Shown: positions 17,201 to 22,500 of the stretch, in pieces | How the letters are laid out: each line of letters opens with the position of its first letter | Numbering within the stretch: position 1 is the first letter of the stretch | Position numbers and translations under genes: made by a program | Assembly (NCBI GenBank): GCA_002005505.1 | Contig: KV908374.1 | Span: 367,607 to 390,106, forward strand | Direction: 5' to 3' | Length of the DNA stretch: 22,500 bases | Source of the DNA: Botryococcus braunii | Taxonomy: Eukaryota > Chlorophyta > Trebouxiophyceae | The notes under the pieces: model-generated | The model's database searches: none | Seen by the model: the letters and a program-made list of their open reading frames with translations, nothing else | What the model was told of the DNA's origin: nothing

Positions 17201-18912
17201 AAACGCCATTTACGTGCAAGACACATCATGGCCCTTTTTGCACATTGGTTGGGTGCAATTTTGCTTCAAGTACCAATGCAGGTACAGTATTCGACAAAAT
17301 ACAGACAAACTACTTCATTTCAAGCAATGCAGGCCAATGTGGAGATCCCAGCCAGAAAAAACAAAACATTCCAGACAACAGGACCAGCCCTTTAGAAAAG
17401 AACACAAAGAAGAATCAAACTGTGCTTCATGCGGCTTTACCCTGTTGTTGAATGGTGCAGATAGGAAGCTCCCAGAACAATTAGGCCCCAAATTGTTCCC
17501 AAATCAACTGGCTCTCTAACTTCTGACTTGGCTGGAAAAGGTTCAAGAGGCTGTGGTGCAGCGCCCTGCAACATCACAGTTGATTAATGGCATGAGTGGA
17601 GACTTCCCATCAACCACCACCTCCCCGTTTCCCAAGTCTAATGCCCCCAATGAGCCCTTCTCGCGCGAATTTAGCAAATGAGACAGTTGACCAATATTTT
17701 GGCTAGTGGCAGGTAAATGTTGTATTGCACAAAGGAATCCAATAATTAGCAGTAGAATTCAATAATGACCAGTAGAATAGCCTTAGACACCATGATGAGT
17801 TTTTGACTCCGTCCACAAAGGTTGACTACAAATTATTTAATCACCAGACATCAACAAAAGCACTTCATAAACCTCACTCTGATATAATTTGACCTGGGAA
17901 AGCACTGCCACACGGCAAATCGTACCCTCCTGATCATGGCAAGCTATTCCAAAGTAACTTTGCAATGCAATTTTACACGAAATGGAATGTGAGGCATAAG
18001 ACAATCTCAATTGCACTTTAGAAAGGAATAACACAATACCTCTACAATCTATAAGAATGCAAAACCAAGCTATTGTCATTAACATGACGCGCTAGCTACT
18101 ACCCAGATTGTCAAGCATGGGGACAGACGCACCTTAAAATCCAAAGGAACGTACGATCCCTTGCGCCTCCAAAACTTCAAGCGTTCCACCAAAACTCCAA
18201 AGTTAAAGACAGGAAGTGAAAGCCTAGGGAATCTTATTCCAACATCGCCCATATCCTTCATGGTCTTTAAGTCGGCTTTTTGTTTTTGCGTATTGGTGTC
18301 CATACTGCCAACTTCATCATTCTTTTCTGAAGTGGGTACATCTGCTGAAAGCAGTGCACCTGGATCAATCAGTCCAGAAGGAGAAGAGGTGAGACTTTCA
18401 TTGATGGTCTCAACACTTCCGACTGCATCAAACTCTGTTGGCTGACTGTCATTGCAAGCATTTGAAGAATCATTGGCTTCGGCATGCTCAGCAGCTTGAT
18501 TTGGGTTGCTAACATCATTTGCGAGCTGAGCATCATCTTGGACGGGAGGAGGAGACAGTCCTGGCCCATTCTTTTCAGGTCCACTTCCCTGTGCCTGGAC
18601 AGTTACACTTGTATCCTCCACCTTGGAACTGGGATCCTGTTCCTTCTGAAGGGGTCGTGGAGGCACATCAGAGTCAGCAGGTATGGCGTTTCTAGCGGTC
18701 AGGTACAATGCTTCTTTTTGGCAAGGCCTTCTGCTAAGAAATGTAGACCTGGCTCCTATGGAGAAGGCCTCTTTATCAAAACCACCAGCCCGCAGGGTCC
18801 CCTGAAACAAGCCTTACAATAATTATTAAAGAAAATAAGACTTTAGCAGCTAGATGTTTGTTGCAAGGAAACTCACAGGGCATACCAGCCCAAGGGGACG
18901 GCAGTATGCCAT
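13068..18912 (-). CDS. MFS transporter, Spinster-like, probable plastid-envelope carrier
   Basis: Predicted secondary transporter of the major facilitator superfamily. Exons, 5' to 3' on the - strand: 18912-18877, 18801-18133, 17565-17441, 17031-16944, 16510-16394, 16110-15874, 15395-15300, a short unresolved exon ending at 15147, 14961-14644, 14208-13992, 13716-13483 and 13213-13068 (stop TGA 13070-13068). Introns are GT/AG and phases agree except around 15147. About 765-775 residues: a roughly 240-residue N-terminal extension, then about 12 membrane segments. MFS motif A, GYLADRVDRPR, lies between TM2 and TM3, and a second-half counterpart GGRAADMLARIG between TM8 and TM9. The ending SGPLIVAYLTDRVG resembles the SPLIVG-x2-SD element of Spinster proteins. 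Substrate is unknown; Spinster relatives carry lipids or small organic acids (family knowledge). Generic MFS is certain; the Spinster label is moderate. Confidence 0.85.
14644..14961 (-). CDS. Transporter exon 9: TM6 and central cytosolic loop
   Basis: 106 codons in phase 0, with acceptor GAGCTCAG and donor GTGACA. It reads VAYANVPESSWRQLLFWLG, IPGFFIAGLCLLTLDEPR, then about 65 Lys/Arg/Ser/Pro-rich residues (for example RKLARSRSDKFS and KSPPAPTKPEKK), ending QSLVTSRAFQ. A charged loop between the two six-helix halves is typical of MFS carriers. Confidence 0.85.
15147..15395 (-). CDS. Transporter exon 7 and an unresolved short exon (TM5-TM6 loop)
   Basis: Exon 15395-15300 (acceptor TTTGCACAG, donor GTAAGC) encodes 32 residues, VPLDRLDLSVSS, LLYIEGNNAFVV and KFNYDFS, probably a non-cytosolic loop. 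Next a good donor, GTGAGC, starts at 15146, but the acceptors at 15197 and 15193 leave a phase that does not fit exon 14961. An acceptor CGAACAG would give a 12-nt in-phase microexon (15158-15147, FPSL). A longer exon in another frame is the alternative. This junction is the one weak point of the gene model. Confidence 0.5.
15874..17565 (-). CDS. Transporter exons 3-6: TM1 to TM5
   Basis: Exon 17565-17441 carries TM1 (GTIWGLIVLGASYLHHSTT) and ends in phase 2. Exon 17031-16944 continues YAVPALLPIISPEL, then DKEGALLTVFYT. Exon 16510-16394 has LLYAVCLTPIGYLADRV, motif A and TM3 (LVLWSGLTILAS). Exon 16110-15874 has ESFYELLIERMVFAGAQATQ, then SLIPELFPRERNTAMALYNS and AIYIGRALSFGAVVIASKLG, the TM4-TM5 region with the P-x-R-x5-A signature common in MFS carriers. 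Confidence 0.85.
18133..18912 (-). CDS. Transporter exons 1-2: putative plastid transit peptide and linker
   Basis: Exon 1 (18912-18877) encodes 12 residues, MAYCRPLGLVCP, with donor GTGAGT. Exon 2 (18801-18133) follows acceptor TTTGTTTCAG... read on the - strand, as GTLRAGGFDKEAFSIGARST and FLSRRPCQKEALYLTARNA. The first 50 residues are Arg/Ser/Ala-rich with almost no acidic residues, as in chloroplast transit peptides. They are followed by about 140 acidic, Pro/Ser/Asn-rich residues and then a basic amphipathic stretch (VERLKFWRRKGSYVPLDFK). Both exons end in phase 0. The linker is far longer than in ordinary MFS proteins. Confidence 0.75.
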
Positions 18913-19996
18913 GCGAACGGGTGGTTCCAAAGTTTAATGAGCTTGAGGGAAGTCATTGGCCCTATTGAAGTGGATCATGGCTTTCAATACTATTGACAGG
19001 CCACCACATCTCCACGGCGCCCGCGCGGCGTCCTACCTAACGCTTGGGACGGCGCTCCATGGTTCATTCCTCGGCCATTGATCCACTCCCTCTCTAAGTA
19101 CCGTCAATGATGTATGAACCAAAATTGATTGTAGCTTGCAGAAATACTCCTTAGTTAAGTCCTACTCGAAGCATGGCGCCGGCACCTAGCTACTTCTAAT
19201 CTCAGGTGTCAGTACAGTTCGCTGTCCTAGGACACCCATGCAAGCAGTCTCTCTGGGGTCGGCTTTACGGGTATTTGAGGGGATCCCCATCGAATCCCCC
19301 AAAGTTTGGCCCAAACTCCCCAAACACCCCAAACCCTCCCCTCGGGCAGGAGTGATGGATTGATTATCCGTCCCAACGTCACACAATATGCAAAGACAAA
19401 GTGGTTATTCATGTGAGCGCGAAGTACAGGCATATCACTCATTCGAACAACTTAACCAGAAACTGGGACTGCTGACCGCAAACTGGGAAGGTGGGGCGGA
19501 ATTCAAGTCAAGCCCCTAACTCATGCAACAACCAAGGCCATTAAACCGAATCTCTAGGACGAAAAGTTCTTGGCCTCGGGGATGACGTGGACAAGGGCAA
19601 AACCCCCAAGGGTAGAGAAGACCACACGACACTTTGCAGGCGTAGTAATTGTGATGTGCCAGAATCATCATATATGTCATCATATATATATGTTTAAAAT
19701 CACTCTTGCCGAGCAGACACCACGGTGTGAGCTCTTAAGATTCGTTTCAATATGGAGCACTGCAGTGACTCAGCGGTTAGGAGAAGGTTGGGCCAAACTT
19801 AAACATGTAAGACGTAGAGGCACATCTCTCTGGCGCTCTATTCCCAGTTTTGCAGCAGTGTACTGTCGAGCCTTAGGTACTGGTGCTCTGGAAACGATAG
19901 TTGCATGGAGTGGGAGCACATCCAAAATTTGATCAAAATGGCTGACATTGGAACTCACGGGCGTTTTCTGCTGCATCGAGTGTTTCGGAGGCACCC
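18913..19996. other. No gene seen; presumed transporter upstream region
   Basis: Short open frames only, none with recognisable content. 19667-19690 is an AT-rich ATATATG/CATATATAT alternation. 19265-19345 is C-rich with repeated CCCCAAA-like words. The transporter promoter should lie here; no specific element can be named. Confidence 0.45.
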
Positions 19997-20168
19997 TGTA
20001 ACGCTTGACGTGGGCTCAGTACAGTATTCTGAATATATATAAATAGAGTGGGTAGGCTTCGCCAAGGGGTACGTTCCTTGGCCCGCAGAAGTGTGTATCA
20101 CCACTGCTCCGAGGTTTGAGGATACCCCTCGAACCTCCCACGGTTGGTCCTTCCCAGCCGGGGTCCCA
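19997..20168 (-). repeat. LTR copy 1 (3' LTR in the element's sense)
   Basis: 172 bp, starting TGTAACGC and ending GGTCCCA on the + strand. It contains an AT-rich TATATATAAATAG box and two inverted repeats. It differs from copy 2 at three sites (G/A, G/A and T/C). The third falls in a hairpin arm and turns a perfect pair into a G-T mismatch. Confidence 0.8.
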
Positions 20169-20540
20169 GAGGCTGGCCCTCGATCGTTCCCATCGACCGT
20201 CCGCTGGTGACTAGGACCGGGGACCGGCGCTGTACACCGATCGGTCCAAGACCTTGGCGCTACAGCTCCTCCCCACCAAGAGGGTTGCCACTCCGGGCAA
20301 CCTACCAGGCCTGCACGTCCACAAGGGGAGACTCTATCCAACGGTCGAACCGTTGATCAAGGCAATCCCATGCCCCCAACACACATGGCTCTGATTAACC
20401 ATCTCACCATGTGCCTGAGCGTGAGCGACTTTCCATTGCACGCTAACATTACCCAAGTACCGTTATTCTTCAACATTCACACCGTGGATCTTTTTCAGAT
20501 CTGGGTTTTCAGGAGTTACATAACATAAGACGTAACCGGT
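20169..20540 (-). other. Retroelement 3' region, no gene seen
   Basis: Lies between the chromodomain frame and LTR copy 1. It contains a 7-bp-arm inverted repeat at 20339-20355 (CAACGGT, 3-nt loop). The sequence next to the LTR is only weakly purine-rich on the - strand. Confidence 0.5.
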
Positions 20541-20905
20541 CATGCTGCAAGATCAGATGCTTGGCAATTAAACAACATGTGGTGTGCACACATGTGTAAT
20601 ACATTGGTTTTCCCACAAGCATGTAAGTTATCCCCAGGGCGTCCCCCGACGATCGCAAACACCATGCACCAATAGAGTGAGGGAATGGCCCCACATGCCC
20701 AACAACTATCCTCTCGGTCCCGCCGGTTTGAACACTGACGCGGGCACCGATTATGTGAGCCTATTGGATTTAATAAGTTGGTCCTCTTGACAGCGAGTTC
20801 AGTTGCCACTGCTGCCCCGGGGTTGACCCCGCTGGCTAACTCACTAGGTTGGGCGTCCAGTCTTGCGCCCGCGCCAAGCTCTGTCGACCGAGCCCCTGAC
20901 CGGCT

Positions 20906-21058
20906 CCAGTATTCACTGACCAATTTTTCACAGTTCTCAAGGATAGCCACAGCTGGCTCCCAGCTGTTGTGTTCCTGTGTGCACCCCTTCCACTTGATCA
21001 GGAACTCCATGTGACTTCTTACGAGACTTTGCGATAACACCTTCTCCACATGGTACTC
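20906..21058 (-). CDS. Retroelement chromodomain
   Basis: About 51 residues: EYHVEKVLSQSL, then MEFLIKWKGCTQEHNSWEP, ending ENCEKLVSEYW. It lies in a frame open from 21157 to 20540 that begins VFHVSLLRLYKDGG, the usual link between integrase and chromodomain. Chromodomains of this class bind methylated histone tails and steer integration to heterochromatin (family knowledge). Two of the three usual aromatic cage positions are present (Y and the W of KWKG); the third, normally F or Y after KWKG, is Cys. Confidence 0.85.
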
Positions 21059-21159
21059 AAGTTCGCCGTTCATGATCTCAGGCAACGGCGGGGGCTGCAC
21101 ACGCCCACCATCTTTGTATAACCTGAGCAATGAGACATGGAAAACACTAGGTGCCATTT

Positions 21160-21255
21160 AAGATTATCAGGTAAGTCCAACCTGTAGGCCACTTTGTTGA
21201 TCTTCTCAACAATAGTGAATGGCCCCATCCACTTAGGCAAGAGCTTCTTTCCCAA
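21160..21255 (-). pseudogene. Integrase C-terminal GPY/F module in a shifted frame
   Basis: KKLLPKWMGPFTIVEKINKV followed by YRLDLPDNLK is the GPY/F-type module that follows the core in chromovirus integrases. It is in a different frame from the core (shift near 21250), and a second shift, consistent with loss of one base in an A run near 21163, separates it from the chromodomain. Confidence 0.75.
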
Positions 21256-21889
21256 CGTTCTTCGGTTGGGCGAACTTTGTTGCTAGCAACACGCGGTCCC
21301 CTACCCCGAACGAAACAGAAACTCTGTGTTTATCCACGTAGGCCTTTTGCCTACTGACGGCTGCTTGCAGGCATTGCTTTGCCCTCTTCCACAGCTCTTG
21401 GAAACGTTCTTCAAATCCCTGCGCTTCCGGCACCGTAGAAGGGAATTCTGGGTGCCCCGGCACCCTTGGATGGCGCCCGTAATTTAGGAAGAAGGGAGTG
21501 TTCTGTATTGACTCTTGAAATGTGTTGTTCACGGCAAATTCCACTGATGTGAGATGATCATCCCAATCAAGCCCATCCGGGGCAACGTAATGCCGCAACA
21601 CATCCTCCATCACCCGGTTAGCCCTTTCGGTTTGACCTTCGGTCTGCAGGTGGAAAGCTGAAGAAAAGCTTTGTTTGATCCCCAAGAGTTTGCATAGTGC
21701 TCTGAAGAACTTTCCTGTGAACCTCGGATCTCTATCCGTAACAATCTCCTTAGGCATGCCAGCCACACTAAACACATTGTCAAAGAACAAGCGCGCCGCT
21801 TCCTCGGCCGACACTTTGACCGTTGCAGGGATGAACTTTACCATCTTGGAGAAACGATCCACCACAACCAACACAGCATTATGTCCCCT
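21233..21889 (-). pseudogene. Retroelement integrase catalytic core, 5'-truncated
   Basis: Recognisable from RGHNAVLVVVDRFSKMVKF at 21889 onward. The second catalytic Asp (in IVTDRDPRF, codon near 21736) and the Glu (in TEGQTERAN, codon near 21628) are separated by exactly 35 residues, as in DD35E integrases. Then come EFAVNNTFQESIQNTPFFLN and GRHPRVPGHPEFP, typical of Ty3/gypsy. The first catalytic Asp, expected about 10 residues upstream of RGHNAV, is not found. The frame continues upstream through the LTR to a Met at 22288, which is probably accidental. It stops at 21233 in the segment before the GPY/F module, where a frameshift is needed. Confidence 0.85.
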
Positions 21890-21927
21890 TCCTTCTCTAA
21901 AGAAGCGATGCCATTGGATCAAGGCGG

Positions 21928-21961
21928 GACCCGTAAGAGTCTTACGGGTCTTACTAAGACT
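21928..21961. repeat. Overlapping, mutually exclusive inverted repeats
   Basis: GACCCGTAAGA (21928-21938) pairs perfectly with TCTTACGGGTC (21940-21950) across one base. AGTCTTA (21938-21944) can instead pair with TAAGACT (21955-21961). They lie 67-100 nt inside LTR copy 2, between it and the integrase fragment. Confidence 0.85.
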
Positions 21962-22027
21962 CGCCGCGACCCTCCTTACTGTACCGAGACCCACGGCGCA
22001 CGAGCAACCACTCGCCGATACCAAAGA

Positions 22028-22199
22028 TGTAACGCTTAACGTGGGCTCAATACAGTATTCTGAATATATATAAATAGAGTGGGTAGGCTTCGCCAAGGGG
22101 TACGTTCCTTGGCCCGCAGAAGTGTGTATCACCACTGCTCCGAGGTTCGAGGATACCCCTCGAACCTCCCACGGTTGGTCCTTCCCAGCCGGGGTCCCA
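22028..22199 (-). repeat. LTR copy 2 (5' LTR in the element's sense)
   Basis: Same length and ends as copy 1. It has an 11-bp-arm inverted repeat at 22142-22168 (GAGGTTCGAGG, 5-nt loop) and a 7-bp-arm repeat at 22092-22113 (GCCAAGG, 8-nt loop). One frame is open straight through it on the - strand. Confidence 0.8.
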
Positions 22200-22224
22200 G
22201 TGAAATTTTTAAGGAATCTTGGAG

Positions 22225-22286
22225 TTATGCCACTTGGCATAATTTGGCTCAGTAATTCATTTTTCGTCTGCCACAGGGTGGCAGAC
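22225..22286. repeat. Two perfect stem-loops
   Basis: TTATGCCA-CT-TGGCATAA at 22225-22242 and GTCTGCCAC-AGG-GTGGCAGAC at 22266-22286, both without mismatches, just outside LTR copy 2. Confidence 0.85.
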
Positions 22287-22364
22287 ACGGCAGGAATAAT
22301 TTAATTTCCCCCCCGGAACGGTGGCAGAATTAGCATCAAATCAAAAGTTTCGCCAACTTACCAC

Positions 22365-22500
22365 AGAACTCGCCGCTTTTGTACCTCTGCTGGAGTTTGA
22401 TCACGAAACTCGCCTCTTTTGTAGCAGACCCCTACCTCTGCTCGAGTTTGATCACGAAACTCGCCTCTTTTGTAGCAGACCCCTACCTCTGCTGGAGTTT
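22365..22500. repeat. 51-bp tandem minisatellite, runs off the window
   Basis: Units start at 22383, 22434 and 22485 with period 51. They begin ACCTCTGCTGGAGTTTGATC and are almost identical (one G/C difference in CTGGAG/CTCGAG). A partial unit before 22383 lacks 11 bp. Each unit contains GAGTTT-GATCACG-AAACTC, a 6-bp-arm inverted repeat. Total copy number is unknown. Confidence 0.9.

Larger units (their letters stand above)
19997..22199 (-). mobile_element. Short Ty3/gypsy chromovirus derivative (LTR - integrase - chromodomain - LTR)
   Basis: Two 172-bp direct repeats (19997-20168, 22028-22199) begin TG and end CA and differ at three positions, all transitions. Between them, on the - strand, lie an integrase catalytic core with D and E 35 residues apart, a GPY/F module and a chromodomain, in the order usual for the 3' end of chromovirus pol. 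Gag, protease, reverse transcriptase, RNase H and the integrase HHCC finger are missing. The core starts only about 140 nt inside the upstream LTR. Just inside that LTR the - strand reads TCTT then TGGTATCGGCGAG, which could be a primer-binding site for a tRNA ending ...GATACCA. No 5-bp target duplication flanks the pair (CACCC against GTGAA) and no clean polypurine tract precedes the other LTR. Probably a deletion derivative, dead as a self-sufficient unit. Confidence 0.75.

Noticed and set aside
19997..20168. Solo LTR with its own target duplication GAGGC
   Set aside because: GAGGC occurs on both sides but is separated from the LTR start by ACCC, which copy 2 does not share; probably coincidence.
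20540..20780. Zinc-finger-like tail (CPRQC...CWAC) after the chromodomain
   Set aside because: The spacing fits no known knuckle and the region is probably readthrough beyond the real end of the retroelement protein.
22365..22500. CRISPR-like array
   Set aside because: Units are contiguous 51-bp tandem copies without unique spacers, in a eukaryotic context; this is a minisatellite.

Overview
The window looks like nuclear DNA of a eukaryote, most likely a green-lineage alga or another plastid-bearing protist. The evidence is split genes with canonical GT/AG introns of a few hundred bases to 1 kb, very long CA/TG microsatellites, a chromodomain-bearing Ty3/gypsy retroelement, and two genes whose best family matches are plant or plastid proteins. 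Species cannot be read from the sequence. No bacterial operon, CRISPR array, rRNA or tRNA gene was found.

Layout. (1) 1-1260, + strand: several coding-like open blocks of unknown function, followed by a 25-bp-stem hairpin at 1302-1362. (2) 1261-4550: no recognisable gene; ends in a 240-bp CA/CACC/CG array. (3) About 4783-10771, + strand: a class 3 lipase resembling plant plastid lipases of the PLIP type. At least six exons join in phase and carry the GHSMGG nucleophile elbow, a DNDPVPR acid-residue motif and a C-terminal His. Its introns hold almost all the microsatellites of the window; intron 6575-7387 has GT repeats near its donor and AC repeats near its acceptor. (4) 10772-13067: the space between the convergent gene ends, with short direct and inverted repeats. 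(5) 13068-18912, - strand: a major facilitator transporter, Spinster-like, rebuilt from eleven phased exons plus one short unresolved exon. It has a long N-terminal extension that looks like a plastid transit peptide and a disordered linker. (6) 18913-19996: no gene seen. (7) 19997-22199, - strand: a short chromovirus derivative. Two 172-bp LTR-like repeats, differing at three positions, flank only an integrase core, a GPY/F module and a chromodomain. Gag, protease, reverse transcriptase and RNase H are absent, and the integrase reading frame is broken at least twice. (8) 22200-22500: stem-loops and a 51-bp minisatellite running off the end.

A PLIP-like lipase facing a probable plastid-envelope MFS carrier suggests plastid lipid turnover on one side and metabolite export on the other. 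That link is inference from proximity only. The most unusual items are the integrase-only LTR element, the self-complementary lipase intron and the hairpin at 1302-1362.
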